From Fusobacteriaceae bacterium (GTDB lineage: Bacteria; Fusobacteriota; Fusobacteriia; Fusobacteriales; Fusobacteriaceae), in NCBI GenBank assembly GCA_900764925.1, contig CAAFPW010000002.1, positions 1 through 64,000 of the forward strand: a stretch of DNA of 64,000 nt. Reading direction: 5' to 3'. This document shows positions 44,857 through 54,256 of this stretch, piece by piece. The translations under genes were made by a program, and so were the position numbers. The notes beneath the pieces were generated by a model. It worked only from the letters and a program-made list of their open reading frames with translations, had not been told where the DNA came from and searched no databases. Position 1 is the first letter of the stretch. Each line of letters opens with the position of its first letter.

Positions 44857-45546
44857 TTACTTTATAGAAAGAAGGGCAGCTTTCTCAGCATGAATTTTTG
44901 TAGTATCAAAAACAGGAAGTAAAGTATCATTTTGATTTATTAAGAGTCCTATCTCTGTACAACCTAATATAACTCCCTCAGCTCCTTTTTTAGATAATTT
45001 TTCAATAATCTCAATATACTTTTTCTTTGAAGTATCTAATACTTTTCCAAGACACAACTCATTATATATAACATTATTTACAATCTCAACATCTTGCTCA
45101 TCTGGAATAATTACAGAAATACCCCCCTCTTCAAGTTTTAATTTATAAAAATCCTGTGTCATTGTATATTTTGTCCCAAGAAGAGCAACTTTTTTTATAG
45201 AGTTTTCTTTTAGCTTATCACAAGTAGCTTCAGCAATATGAATAATAGGAATACTTATTTGACTCTGAATTTGTGGAGCAACCTTATGCATTGTGTTGGT
45301 ACAGATTACAATATAATCAGCCCCAGCCTTTTCAAGTTTAATTGCTACCTCTGATAAAATCTTAGCACTTTTATCCCAATCTCCTTCAGCTTGACACTTT
45401 TCAATTTCATCAAAGTCAACACTATACAAAAGAATTTTTCCCGAATGAAGTCCACCAAGTTCTTTTTTTATAGTTTCATTTATAATTTGATAATAAGTAA
45501 CTGTACTTTCCCAACTCATTCCACCAATAAGTCCAATAGTTTTCAT
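44857..45546 (-). CDS. Aspartate/glutamate racemase family protein
   Basis: The 229-residue PLP-independent racemase uses two cysteines: C82 in VICTNTMHKV and C196 in ILGCTEIG. The N-terminus IGLIGGMSWESTVTYYQ is typical of the aspartate racemase/YgeA branch rather than MurI. Products could be D-aspartate or D-glutamate, or a broader amino-acid racemase activity as shown for YgeA. It is convergent with gltS across a shared terminator. AGGAGG precedes the ATG. The mgtE terminator upstream means it must have its own promoter in the 40-base gap. Confidence 0.9.
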   Translation of the reverse strand: MKTIGLIGGMSWESTVTYYQIINETIKKELGGLHSGKILLYSVDFDEIEKCQAEGDWDKSAKILSEVAIKLEKAGADYIVICTNTMHKVAPQIQSQISIPIIHIAEATCDKLKENSIKKVALLGTKYTMTQDFYKLKLEEGGISVIIPDEQDVEIVNNVIYNELCLGKVLDTSKKKYIEIIEKLSKKGAEGVILGCTEIGLLINQNDTLLPVFDTTKIHAEKAALLSIK

Positions 45547-45588
45547 AAATTTCCTCCTTAAAATTTTATATATTTGAATATTATTAAA

Positions 45589-45621
45589 GGGATATCACAC
45601 CTTTATATTTGGTAATATCCC
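45589..45621 (-). terminator. Terminator of mgtE
   Basis: GGGATAT (45589-45595) pairs with ATATCCC (45615-45621), with an inner ACC/GGT pair. Read leftward, TTTAATAATATTC follows. It lies between mgtE and the racemase. Confidence 0.75.
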
Positions 45622-45645
45622 TCTTTTATTTTAATTATTTTATTT

Positions 45646-46992
45646 TTAAGCTAAATGTAAATAGTGAGTAGACACTAAGAAAAATACAATAAGAGCACAG
45701 GCATCAATTATTGTAGTAATAAGTGGACTTGCTATAATAGCTGGATCTAACTTAAATCCTTTAGCCACTATTGGAAGTGTACTTCCTACAACCTTAGCTA
45801 TAATTATTGTAATAAATAGACTTAGAGATATAGCAAAAGAAACTTTATAATCTATATCACTCAAATGGTAAATAATCAAGAAGTTTACTACTGATAAAAC
45901 TATACCTATCAATACACTTACTCTCAACTCTTTCCAAAATATCTCCCAGATATCTGAAAGCTCTATTTCCTCCAAAGCTATCCCACGAGTTATTAGTGTA
46001 GAAGCTTGTGAACCAGCATTTCCACCAGTAGACATAAGCATAGGAATGAAAGATATAAGTACCATCGCTGATTGTAAAACTCCCTCATACTTTCTAATTA
46101 TGATTCCAGTAAAAGTAGCAAGTATCATAAGTATCAAAAGCCACACTATTCTCTGTCTCACCAAAGAAAAAACTGACTCTTTTAGATACTCCTCATCTGA
46201 TGGAGCCATAGCTGCCATTTTTTGCATATCTTCAGTATTCTCTTGGTCAATTACATCCACCACATCATCTATTGTGATAATTCCAACAAGTCTATCTTCA
46301 TTATCTACAACAGGCATAGATGTCAAATCATACTTTCTAAAATCAGAAGCTATATTCTCTTGGTCATCAGTTGTATGACAACTTACAAAATTTGTCTCCA
46401 TAGCCTCTATAAGAGGAACATCATCATCTAAAAATATCAACTTCTTAAGAGAGATATAACCCACAAGTTTTCTTTGATTATCTATTATATAACAGATATC
46501 AATAGTTTCATTATCAATTCCAAATCTTTTGATAGAGTGTAGTGCTTGTCCAATATTCATATCATTTTTCAAAGAAACATACTCTACAGTCATAACACTA
46601 CCAGCACTATTTTCTGGATATCTCAAAAATTGGTTAATAAGATTTCTCATATCTGATGTAGTATTTTGAAGTATCTTATCTACAATATTTGCTGGCATCT
46701 CCTCTATAAAATCCACAGTGTCATCAATAAACATATCGTTTACTATATTACGTATCTCCTCATCAGTTATGTTTTCAATGATCTCCTGTTGTTTATCAGA
46801 AGAAAGATAAGAAAATATATCAGCTGACAAGCTCTTAGGTAAAATTCTAAAAAGCTTTAAACTTTGCTCCTTGCTCATATCCTCAAAAAATTCTGCAATA
46901 TCAACAGGTTGCATATCAACTAATAACTCCCTCACTTTGTTAAGCTGATTAGTCTCTAAAAAATGAAAAATATCTTCCAACGGAACCTCCAT
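45646..46992 (-). CDS. mgtE: Magnesium transporter MgtE
   Basis: The 448-residue protein has the three-part MgtE layout. The N-terminal superhelical domain (1-130) carries repeats such as DIAEFFEDMSKEQSLKLFRIL. A CBS pair (130-250) includes TSMPVVDNEDRLVGIITIDDVVD, and five membrane helices follow with the pore segment MLMSTGGNAGSQASTLITRG near residue 321. It is a dimeric Mg2+-gated channel. The frame can open at a GTG at 47007, but GGAGG sits 8 bases before the ATG at 46992 (MEVPLEDIF). A strong promoter lies upstream, and the leader is too short for an M-box riboswitch. Confidence 0.95.
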   Translation of the reverse strand: MEVPLEDIFHFLETNQLNKVRELLVDMQPVDIAEFFEDMSKEQSLKLFRILPKSLSADIFSYLSSDKQQEIIENITDEEIRNIVNDMFIDDTVDFIEEMPANIVDKILQNTTSDMRNLINQFLRYPENSAGSVMTVEYVSLKNDMNIGQALHSIKRFGIDNETIDICYIIDNQRKLVGYISLKKLIFLDDDVPLIEAMETNFVSCHTTDDQENIASDFRKYDLTSMPVVDNEDRLVGIITIDDVVDVIDQENTEDMQKMAAMAPSDEEYLKESVFSLVRQRIVWLLILMILATFTGIIIRKYEGVLQSAMVLISFIPMLMSTGGNAGSQASTLITRGIALEEIELSDIWEIFWKELRVSVLIGIVLSVVNFLIIYHLSDIDYKVSFAISLSLFITIIIAKVVGSTLPIVAKGFKLDPAIIASPLITTIIDACALIVFFLVSTHYLHLA

Positions 46993-47028
46993 ATAAAAAA
47001 CCTCCACATATAAAAATCTTCTCCCTAT

Positions 47029-47057
47029 AGATTACCATTTTAATTGAAAAAAGGCAA
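47029..47057 (-). promoter_or_regulatory. Promoter of mgtE
   Basis: On the minus strand TTGCCT (47052-47057) and TAATCT (47029-47034) are 17 bases apart, and TGG extends the -10. The leader to the ATG is about 30 bases. Confidence 0.72.
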
Positions 47058-47098
47058 ATAAAAATTCTATATTACTACAAATTAATCTATAAATATTG

Positions 47099-47104
47099 TA
47101 TAAT
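47099..47104 (+). promoter_or_regulatory. Possible -10 of rsmB
   Basis: TATAAT (47099-47104) lies 32 bases before the rsmB ATG, and a second overlapping TATAAT follows at 47104-47109. No convincing -35 is seen. Confidence 0.4.
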
Positions 47105-47136
47105 ATAATTGTATGAAAAATTAGGAGGATGTATCA

Positions 47137-48441
47137 ATGAATATAAAAGCTAGAGTGATCAGCTTAATAAGAGAGGTAGAGAATGGAAAATTCTCCAATA
47201 TAGCCCTCAATGAGTATTTTAAAGAGAATCCCCTCAGCAAAAAAGAGAGAGGATTTATCACTGAACTTTTTTATGGAGTGATTAGAAATAAGATATTTCT
47301 TGATTATGAGATAGATAAGAGAACTACCACTATTAAAAAAGATTGGATTAGAAATCTTTTAAGAATCTCTATGTATCAGATGACTTTTATGAAAAGTGAT
47401 GACAAGGGAGTTATCTGGGAAGGAACAGAACTAGCCAAGAAAAAATTTGGAGTCCCTGTTGGAAAATTTATAAACGGTGTCTTGAGAAGTTATCAAAGAG
47501 ACTGGGAAAAGGATGTACAGGAATTAAAAGAGAGTGGAAAAAACTACATATATCTCTCATATCCAGAGTGGTTTTACAACAAGTTTGTAGAGGAGTATGG
47601 AATAGAGGAGGGAGAAAAATTTTTACAATCTCTTAAAAAAATTCCATATATCAGCTTTAGAGTAAATACTTTAAAATATAGCTGTGATGAGTTTGAAAAA
47701 TTTCTACAAGAGAAAAAGATAGATATCATAAAAAAAGTTGATACAGTTTACTATGTAGATTCTGGAATCTTACTATATAGTGATGAGTTTAAAGAGGGAA
47801 AAGTAATAGTTCAAGATGGTTCTTCATATCTTTCAGCTAGAAACCTCAACCCTCAACCTAATGAGTCTGTTTTAGACACATGTAGTGCTCCAGGAGGTAA
47901 GACTGCTGTACTAGGTGAACTTATGAAAAATAGTGGCGAGCTTTTAGCATTGGATATATACCCTCATAAGTTAAAACTTATTGAGGAGAACTGTCATAAG
48001 TGTGGAGTGACTATTGTTCAACCTGTAAAGATGGATGCTAGAAAACTGAAGGAGCAAGGGAAAAAATTTGATAAGATTTTAGTAGATGCTCCATGTAGTG
48101 GTTATGGTGTTCTTAGAAAAAAACCTGAAGCTATCTACAATAAAAATGCTGAAAATGTAGAGGAGTTAGCTAAACTTCAATTGGAAATTTTAGAGTCTGC
48201 TGCACAGGTATTAAAAGATAACGGTGAACTAGTATATAGTACTTGTACCATCTTAAAAGAGGAAAACGGAGAGAATATAAAAAAATTCCTAGATAAGTAC
48301 CCTCAATTTGAAACAGCTGAGCTCTATATTCCAGAAAATGTAAATGGTACCTACGATAGTGTAGGAGGGTTTACTGTGGACTATAACGAGGATATCTTAG
48401 ATGGATTTTATATAGTGAAACTAAGAAAATTATCTTCATAG
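47137..48441 (+). CDS. rsmB: 16S rRNA m5C967 methyltransferase RsmB (Sun)
   Basis: The 434-residue protein has an N-terminal NusB-like RNA-binding domain (1-140; KKERGFITELFYGVIRNK) and a C-terminal SAM methyltransferase domain. Motif I is LDTCSAPGGKT near residue 247, motif IV DAPCSGYG (317-324, C320) and motif VI YSTCTI (C370). The two cysteines are the releasing and catalytic residues of RNA m5C methyltransferases. AGGAGG precedes the ATG. It starts a two-gene unit with trmR, both acting on RNA modification. Confidence 0.95.
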   Translation: MNIKARVISLIREVENGKFSNIALNEYFKENPLSKKERGFITELFYGVIRNKIFLDYEIDKRTTTIKKDWIRNLLRISMYQMTFMKSDDKGVIWEGTELAKKKFGVPVGKFINGVLRSYQRDWEKDVQELKESGKNYIYLSYPEWFYNKFVEEYGIEEGEKFLQSLKKIPYISFRVNTLKYSCDEFEKFLQEKKIDIIKKVDTVYYVDSGILLYSDEFKEGKVIVQDGSSYLSARNLNPQPNESVLDTCSAPGGKTAVLGELMKNSGELLALDIYPHKLKLIEENCHKCGVTIVQPVKMDARKLKEQGKKFDKILVDAPCSGYGVLRKKPEAIYNKNAENVEELAKLQLEILESAAQVLKDNGELVYSTCTILKEENGENIKKFLDKYPQFETAELYIPENVNGTYDSVGGFTVDYNEDILDGFYIVKLRKLSS

Positions 48442-48486
48442 AGTTTTCATCATATAGCTTAGATAAATAGATTAGAAAGGAAAAGT

Positions 48487-49122
48487 ATGTTAGAGGAATT
48501 AAAAGAAGCAAATGAATATATAATTGGTAAGATAAAAGAGAGTGACGAGCTTATATTGGAGATGGAAAAATATGCTCAAGAGTTCAATGTGCCAATAGTT
48601 ACAAAAGAGGTAGCTGAGTACCTAAAATTTATTGTTAAAAGTCACAGTATAAAAAATATCTTAGAGGTAGGAACAGCAATTGGTTACTCTGGGATTTTGA
48701 TGGCTAAAGAGATAGAAAAAAATGGTGGAAAACTTTATACAATAGAGATTGATGAGGAGAGATACAATCTGGCTCAAGAAAATTTTAAAAAGTCTGGTTT
48801 GAACAATATCATCTCTATAAAGGGAGATGCAGTAGAGGAGATTAAAAAAATAGAGGATAATTTTGACTTTGTTTTTATAGATGCATCTAAAGGACACTAT
48901 TTAGAGTTTTTTGAAGATTCATATAAACTTCTAAATAAGAATGGTATCATATTTATAGATAATATCATGTTCAGAGGTTATCTATACAAAGAGTATCCTA
49001 AGAGATTTAAAACAATAGTTAAAAGATTGAATGAGTTTATAGATTATCTTTACACTAGAGAGGGTGGAGAGTTTGTTCTTCTACCTTTTGGAGATGGAAT
49101 AGGATTATTTAGAAAAAAATAA
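48487..49122 (+). CDS. trmR: tRNA 5-hydroxyuridine methyltransferase (TrmR/COMT-like)
   Basis: The 211-residue O-methyltransferase has AdoMet motif I ILEVGTAIGYSGILMA near residue 58, an acidic LYTIEIDEER near 84 and the metal site FVFIDASKGHYLEF near 125, with FIDNIMFRGYL near 155. This is the catechol O-methyltransferase-like fold. Bacterial members of this size next to RNA genes include TrmR, which makes 5-methoxyuridine in tRNA, and I prefer that call because rsmB precedes it by 45 bases. A small-molecule O-methyltransferase remains possible. AAAGGA lies before the ATG. Confidence 0.75.
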   Translation: MLEELKEANEYIIGKIKESDELILEMEKYAQEFNVPIVTKEVAEYLKFIVKSHSIKNILEVGTAIGYSGILMAKEIEKNGGKLYTIEIDEERYNLAQENFKKSGLNNIISIKGDAVEEIKKIEDNFDFVFIDASKGHYLEFFEDSYKLLNKNGIIFIDNIMFRGYLYKEYPKRFKTIVKRLNEFIDYLYTREGGEFVLLPFGDGIGLFRKK

Positions 49123-49219
49123 AAAGTAAGAGCAAAGGAAAAAATTTACTGTAAAGTAATTTTTTTCCTTTTATATTTTTAACTGTTTTTATTTTTGATT
49201 TCAATTTGAATATTTACAA
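49121..49219 (+). repeat. Dispersed intergenic repeat, copy B (contains the trmR terminator)
   Basis: AAAGGAAAAAATTTACT (49134-49150) and AGTAATTTTTTTCCTTT (49155-49171) form a hairpin of 17 pairs with one mismatch over a GTAA loop, followed by T-rich DNA. It would terminate trmR. The whole segment, including the distal TTTTTGATTTCAATTTGAAT, matches the reverse complement of 57740-57878 but lacks an internal piece of about 28 bases. This makes it one copy of a repeated element. Confidence 0.8.
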
Positions 49220-49233
49220 CACCTTCTTTATTC

Positions 49234-49262
49234 TTTAAAAAACTTTTTTTATATGGTATAAT
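49234..49262 (+). promoter_or_regulatory. Promoter of the Cys-rich protein-smc unit
   Basis: TTTAAA (49234-49239) and TATAAT (49257-49262) are 17 bases apart, with TGG extending the -10. The ATG lies 33 bases on, after GAGGGAG. Confidence 0.65.
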
Positions 49263-49294
49263 TTTTTAACATAAAGTTTATAGAGGGAGTTATT

Positions 49295-49621
49295 ATGAGT
49301 AAAAAATTAAACGATATAGATATTAAAGTTATAAAGTTTTTGCTGTCAGCTGGTGTGTATAGTGACTTAGCAATAATAAAAAACCTAGGTATTACCTATG
49401 AGGAGTTGGAGAACTCCTATACAAATCTCTTACAAAACGGTTATCTAGAAACCTATGAGCAATATCAAAAAAGAGAGATGGAAGAGTGTTCATCTCATTC
49501 AGGATGTGGTGGTTGTTCAAAAAGCAATGGAGCTTGTGGAAGTTGCTGTTCATCTAAATCACAAGATTACTCTGATGTAAAGGTGATAACTTGGAAAGCA
49601 ATAGAGGAATTTCAAGAATAA
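49295..49621 (+). CDS. Winged-helix protein with a cysteine cluster, possible redox or metal sensor
   Basis: The 108-residue protein joins an N-terminal helix-turn-helix-like region (DIDIKVIKFLLSAGVYSDLA, with 'ITYEELENSYTNLLQNGYLE' as the recognition part) to a segment of residues 65-85 with six cysteines: C65, C71, C74, C81, C84 and C85. The pattern includes CGGC and CGSCC. The layout recalls FeoC-like and other Fe-S or metal-sensing small regulators, but I cannot assign it. It precedes smc by 22 bases with no terminator, so it is probably co-transcribed with the condensin gene. It could be an autoregulator or a zinc-binding protein. Confidence 0.75.
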   Translation: MSKKLNDIDIKVIKFLLSAGVYSDLAIIKNLGITYEELENSYTNLLQNGYLETYEQYQKREMEECSSHSGCGGCSKSNGACGSCCSSKSQDYSDVKVITWKAIEEFQE

Positions 49622-49643
49622 TGTACATAATATAGGGGGATAA

Positions 49644-52600
49644 ATGTTTTTAAAAGCTGTTGAAATTTTTGGTTTTAAATCCTTTGGAGAAAGGGTATAT
49701 ATAGAGTTTAATAGAGGGCTTACCTCCATAGTTGGACCCAATGGAAGTGGTAAGTCAAATATACTTGATGCTGTTTTGTGGGTACTAGGGGAGCAATCAT
49801 ATAAAAATATTCGTGCTAAAGAGAGTGGGGATATCATCTTCTCTGGTGGAAAAGATAAAAAACCTATGAACTTTGCCGAAGTTTCTCTATACATAGATAA
49901 TAGTGATAGTTTCTTACAAGTTGAAAATGATGAGATTAAAATTACTAGAAAACTACACGCTTCAGGTGAAAATGAATACTTTATAAATGATTCTAAATCT
50001 AGGCTAAAAGATATAGCCAATCTATTTTTAGATACTGGAGTTGGAAAGAGTGCTTACTCTGTAATTGGACAGGGAAAGGTAGAGAGAATTATTGGTTCAT
50101 CTTCTAAAGAGATCAAAGGAATAATTGAAGAGGCTGCAGGAATAAAAAAATTCCAAGGACAAAAAAATGAAGCTGTAAAAAATTTGGAAAATGTTGATAC
50201 TGAGTTAGAAAAGATTGAACTTGTTCTTAAAGAGGTAGGAGAGAATAGAGAAAGAGTTGAAAAACAAGCTGGTAAGGCTCAAGAGTATCTGAGTTTAAAA
50301 GAGGAGAGAGATTCTCTAGCTAAGGGGATATATCTATGTGAATATGAAAATAAAAAGAGTGAACTTGAAAAAAATAGTGTCACTAGGGATAGCCTCTCTC
50401 AAGAAAATACTCTACTTCAAAAGGAATTTGAAGAGATTGAAGAGAGATTGGATACAATTGATAGAGAGAAATCTGAGTTAAAAAAATATATAGAGGAAAA
50501 TGGAAATAAAAACCAAGAGTTAAAAAGAGAGATTGAATCAAAGGAGAAAGAGAGAGTAAGAGTCAGTGAAAGATCAGCTAGTTATAGAAGAGAGGTAGCT
50601 GAAAGAGAGGAGAGAGTAAAACAGAGCGAGATAAAATTAGAAGAAAAGATAAAAACTCTTGAAACTCTTGAAAAGGAAACTTACTCTTTAGCTGAAAAAC
50701 TAGAAACTCTATCTGAAGAGAATCAGATCTTTGAAAATGAGATAAAGAGATTAGAAAGGGAAAAAGAGGATTTTTCTACCTCTAGAGAGCTCAAGAAAAA
50801 AAGAGTCATGGAGCTTGAGCTGGAAAGAATGAAACTTATCAATGAGATAGAAAACTCAAGTAGAAGAGCAAAGGGAAGTAGTAATAAGATTACCTCTTTA
50901 AAAGAGGAACTAGAAGCTGCCAACAAAAAGATGAGTGAAGCAGAAAAAGAGCTAGCCCAATCTAAAAAATCGAGAGATGAAAAGAGTCAAAATCTTGAAA
51001 ATATGAAGGGAAGAGGGGAGTTTTTAGAGCAGGAGATCAGTAGATGTAGCCAAAGAATGAATAGACTCTCTGAGATTATTCGTACTTCAGATTATGATGA
51101 GAAAAGATTTTCATCTAAACTTCAAGCACTGCTTAGAATGGAAGAGAATAACGAGGGATTTTTTAAAGGAGTTAAAGAGGTATTAAATAGTAAGATACCT
51201 GGTGTTGAAGGGGTATTTATCTCCCTTGTAAATGTTCCTGAAAAATATATGAAAGCTATTGAAGCTGGTGTTCCTGGAAATATACAGGATATAGTTGTAT
51301 CTACAAGTGATGTGGCTAAAAAAGCTATTCAACTCCTCAAGGAGAAAAAAGCTGGTAGAGCCTCTTTCCTAGCTTTAGATACCATAAAAGTAACTCCTAA
51401 GAAAGATATCAACCTCAACTTAGATGGGGTAATTGGAGTTGCTTCAACATTGGTAGAAACTCAAGAGAGATATAGAGTAGTTGCAGATTTTATCCTAGGA
51501 AATCTTTTAGTTGTTGAAAATATAGATATAGCTTTAAAAATTGTTAAGAACTCTCTTTTCAGTGGAAATGTGGTAACTCTAGCTGGAGAACTACTCAGCT
51601 CAAGAGGTAGAATAACTGGGGGAGATTCTGGAAACTCTACAGCTAGTCAACTATTTGAGAGAAAAAAAGAGATAAAGCAACTTACAGAGAGATGTGAAGC
51701 CCTAAGAAAAACTATCACTGAAAGTGTAGAGGAGCAAAACAGAATCAGTAAAGAGTTAGAAAATTTTGAAAATGAGATAGATAGAATTGATTCCACTCAA
51801 GAGGACTTGAGAAAACAGGTAAGAATAGCTCAAGATTACTTTGAAGATTGTAACTCTAAGGTTGAGAGAATCAGTAAAGAGATCAGAACTATAAAGTTGG
51901 AGTTAGATGATGAGATAAAATATAGTGAGGAGTTTGAAAAGAAAATAACGAACTCCAATGATGAAAAAGAGAAGATTGCTCTGATGATAGAGGAGCTTAA
52001 AACAGAAGAGGAAGCAGATATTGTAAAATCTCAACAGATAGAGGAAGTAATTAGACAGAAAAAGGATGAGTTCTCTGATAAGAAAATCATCTTTCTCAAC
52101 TCACAAGATAGAGTAAATCAAATTGAGAGAGAGAAGGAGAGAGAACAAAGAGAACACTCTATACTCCTATCTGAAAAAGAGAGTATCATAAATAAAATCT
52201 CTCAATTAAAAGTTGAGATTGAAAACCTAGAAAAACTAGAACAGACTCTCACTTCTGAAATAGATAAGCAAGTTCTACAATATGAGAGTGAAAACAGTGA
52301 GATAAGCGAAAAGAAAAAGATAAGTGAAAAGCTAGGGGAAGAGGAGAGGGAGCTAATCAAAAAGAGAAAGGAGATTGACAGTTATCTCCTTCATAAAAAA
52401 GATGCTCTAAATAAACTAAATGACCTCATCGAAAGATTAAAACTTGATTTAGAAAGAATAGGAGAGAGTTTAGAATCTCTTGAAGATGTGGTACAAAAAG
52501 AGATTACTCTCGAAGGTATCAAAGAGCAGAAAGAGATATTAAAAACCTTAGACAACAGATTAAAAAATTTCCAAGCTGTAAACCTCTTAGCAATTGAGGA

Positions 52601-53162
52601 GTTTAAGGAATTAAATGAGAAGTATAACTTTTTAAATACTCAAAAAGAGGATTTAGTTAATGGAAAAACTGTACTATTGGAGCTTATAAAAGAGATTGAT
52701 GAAACTATACATCAGAGATTCTTTACTGCCTATAAAGCTATTGATGAAAACTTCAATAAGATGTGTATGGAAACTATCAATAACGCCGAAGGAAAACTGA
52801 TCTTAAACAACTCAGAGAATTTTGATGAGTGTGGAGTAGAGATATATATAAAATTCAAAAACAAGAAAAGACAATCTCTATCACTTCTATCTGGTGGAGA
52901 AAAATCTATGGTAGCTATCGCCTTTATCATGGGAATCTTTATGTTCAAGCCTAGCCCATTTACTTTCTTAGATGAGATTGAAGCTGCCCTAGATGAAAAA
53001 AATACTAGAAAACTTATAGGAAAGTTAAAAGAGTTTACTGACAGATCGCAATTTATATTGATTACACACAATAAAGATACTATGAGAGAGTCAGAAAGTA
53101 TCTTTGGAGTGACTATGAATAAAGAGATCGGTATATCAAAAATAGTTCCTGTTAGATTTTAG
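49644..53162 (+). CDS. smc: Chromosome condensation protein SMC
   Basis: The 1172-residue condensin ATPase has Walker A GPNGSGKS (31-38) in the head, two long coiled-coil arms rich in K and E, and a hinge at about residues 490-660, with EGVFISLVNVPEKY at its start and SRGRITGGDSG near its end. The C-terminal head has the signature LSLLSGGEKSM near 1080 and Walker B FLDEIEAALD near 1108. It works with ScpA (encoded at 11.6 kb) and ScpB to organise the chromosome. Length is typical. AGGGGG lies 4 bases before the ATG. A promoter for lpxK follows within 10 bases of its stop. Confidence 0.97.
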   Translation: MFLKAVEIFGFKSFGERVYIEFNRGLTSIVGPNGSGKSNILDAVLWVLGEQSYKNIRAKESGDIIFSGGKDKKPMNFAEVSLYIDNSDSFLQVENDEIKITRKLHASGENEYFINDSKSRLKDIANLFLDTGVGKSAYSVIGQGKVERIIGSSSKEIKGIIEEAAGIKKFQGQKNEAVKNLENVDTELEKIELVLKEVGENRERVEKQAGKAQEYLSLKEERDSLAKGIYLCEYENKKSELEKNSVTRDSLSQENTLLQKEFEEIEERLDTIDREKSELKKYIEENGNKNQELKREIESKEKERVRVSERSASYRREVAEREERVKQSEIKLEEKIKTLETLEKETYSLAEKLETLSEENQIFENEIKRLEREKEDFSTSRELKKKRVMELELERMKLINEIENSSRRAKGSSNKITSLKEELEAANKKMSEAEKELAQSKKSRDEKSQNLENMKGRGEFLEQEISRCSQRMNRLSEIIRTSDYDEKRFSSKLQALLRMEENNEGFFKGVKEVLNSKIPGVEGVFISLVNVPEKYMKAIEAGVPGNIQDIVVSTSDVAKKAIQLLKEKKAGRASFLALDTIKVTPKKDINLNLDGVIGVASTLVETQERYRVVADFILGNLLVVENIDIALKIVKNSLFSGNVVTLAGELLSSRGRITGGDSGNSTASQLFERKKEIKQLTERCEALRKTITESVEEQNRISKELENFENEIDRIDSTQEDLRKQVRIAQDYFEDCNSKVERISKEIRTIKLELDDEIKYSEEFEKKITNSNDEKEKIALMIEELKTEEEADIVKSQQIEEVIRQKKDEFSDKKIIFLNSQDRVNQIEREKEREQREHSILLSEKESIINKISQLKVEIENLEKLEQTLTSEIDKQVLQYESENSEISEKKKISEKLGEEERELIKKRKEIDSYLLHKKDALNKLNDLIERLKLDLERIGESLESLEDVVQKEITLEGIKEQKEILKTLDNRLKNFQAVNLLAIEEFKELNEKYNFLNTQKEDLVNGKTVLLELIKEIDETIHQRFFTAYKAIDENFNKMCMETINNAEGKLILNNSENFDECGVEIYIKFKNKKRQSLSLLSGGEKSMVAIAFIMGIFMFKPSPFTFLDEIEAALDEKNTRKLIGKLKEFTDRSQFILITHNKDTMRESESIFGVTMNKEIGISKIVPVRF

Positions 53163-53170
53163 AAAATTCC

Positions 53171-53200
53171 TTGACTTTTTACTTTTATAAAGGGTACAAT
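53171..53200 (+). promoter_or_regulatory. Promoter of the lpxK-ptsN-nadD operon
   Basis: TTGACT (53171-53176) and TACAAT (53195-53200) are separated by 18 bases, just after the smc stop codon. The lpxK ATG lies 33 bases on, after TGAGGAG. Confidence 0.75.
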
Positions 53201-53233
53201 ATAGAGTAAAACATTTGTATTTGAGGAGTAATA

Positions 53234-54256
53234 ATGAGGATATTAGCATATATATATTACCTCATAACTTCCTTTCGGAATTTTCTCTATGATAAGAAAA
53301 TAATTCCCATAAGGAGAGTAGAGGGAGTAGAGATTATCTGTATAGGTAACATAACAGTTGGAGGGACAGGAAAAACTCCAGCTGTACAATATTTTGTTAA
53401 GAGATTACAGAAAATGGGAAGAAAAGTGGCAGTTGTGTCCAGAGGATACAGAGGTAAGAGAAAGAGAGAACCCCTCTTAGTAAGTGACGGTTACCAAATT
53501 TTTGCTACCCCTAGAGAGAGTGGAGATGAACCTTTCATCCATGCTTTAAACCTCAAAGTTCCCATTGTTGTTAGCTCAAATAGATATAAAGCCTGTCTTT
53601 TTGCAAAAAAACACTTTGATGTGGATACCATTGTCTTAGATGATGGATTCCAACATAGAAAACTTTATAGAGATAGAGATATTGTCCTCATTGATGCTAC
53701 TAATCCTTTTGGTTGGGGAGAACTTCTTCCTAAGGGAATGCTCAGAGAGGATTTTAAAAAGGGAGCTAAAAGAGCTTCTGAATTTATCATAACAAAATCT
53801 GACCTAGTCAGTGAAAGAGAAGTTGAAAGAATAAAAAAATACCTTAAGAAAAAATTGAATAAAGAGGTTTCAGTAGCAAAACATGGAGTTACGTCTCTAT
53901 GTGACTTAAATGGAAATCAAAAACCTCTTTTCTGGGTAAAGGGAAAAAGAGTTCTACTTTTTTCTGGACTTGCTAACCCATTGAATTTTGAAAAAACAGT
54001 TATCTCTCTAGAGCCATCTTACATTGAGAGAGTTGACTTTATGGATCATCACAATTTTAAAAAGAAGGATATTGAATTGATACAAAGACGTGCTGACAGT
54101 ATGAAAGCCTCTTTTATAATTATGACGGAAAAAGATTTGGTAAAACTACCAACTGATCTACCTATGGAAAACTTTTTTGTATTGAAAATAGAGTTCACTG
54201 TTTTAGAAGATAATTGTTTAAAAGGAATTGGAGGAAATGACGAAAATGCAATGTGA
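53234..54256 (+). CDS. lpxK: Tetraacyldisaccharide 4'-kinase (lipid A)
   Basis: The 340-residue inner-membrane-associated kinase adds the 4'-phosphate of lipid A. The P-loop is GNITVGGTGKT (38-48), RGYRGK lies near residue 74, and DDGFQHRKLYRD near 139 is highly diagnostic of LpxK. It marks the organism as a diderm with LPS. It follows smc with its own promoter and TGAGGAG site. The downstream gene overlaps its end by about 20 bases, so this is the head of a four-gene operon ending in nadD. Confidence 0.95.
   Translation: MRILAYIYYLITSFRNFLYDKKIIPIRRVEGVEIICIGNITVGGTGKTPAVQYFVKRLQKMGRKVAVVSRGYRGKRKREPLLVSDGYQIFATPRESGDEPFIHALNLKVPIVVSSNRYKACLFAKKHFDVDTIVLDDGFQHRKLYRDRDIVLIDATNPFGWGELLPKGMLREDFKKGAKRASEFIITKSDLVSEREVERIKKYLKKKLNKEVSVAKHGVTSLCDLNGNQKPLFWVKGKRVLLFSGLANPLNFEKTVISLEPSYIERVDFMDHHNFKKKDIELIQRRADSMKASFIIMTEKDLVKLPTDLPMENFFVLKIEFTVLEDNCLKGIGGNDENAM

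Noticed and set aside
46993..47136. M-box magnesium riboswitch before mgtE
   Set aside because: The predicted leader from the promoter is only about 30 bases, far too short.
49559..50020. 153-codon minus-strand frame opposite the start of smc
   Set aside because: Fully covered by the SMC Walker A region and the upstream gene; no promoter or ribosome site.
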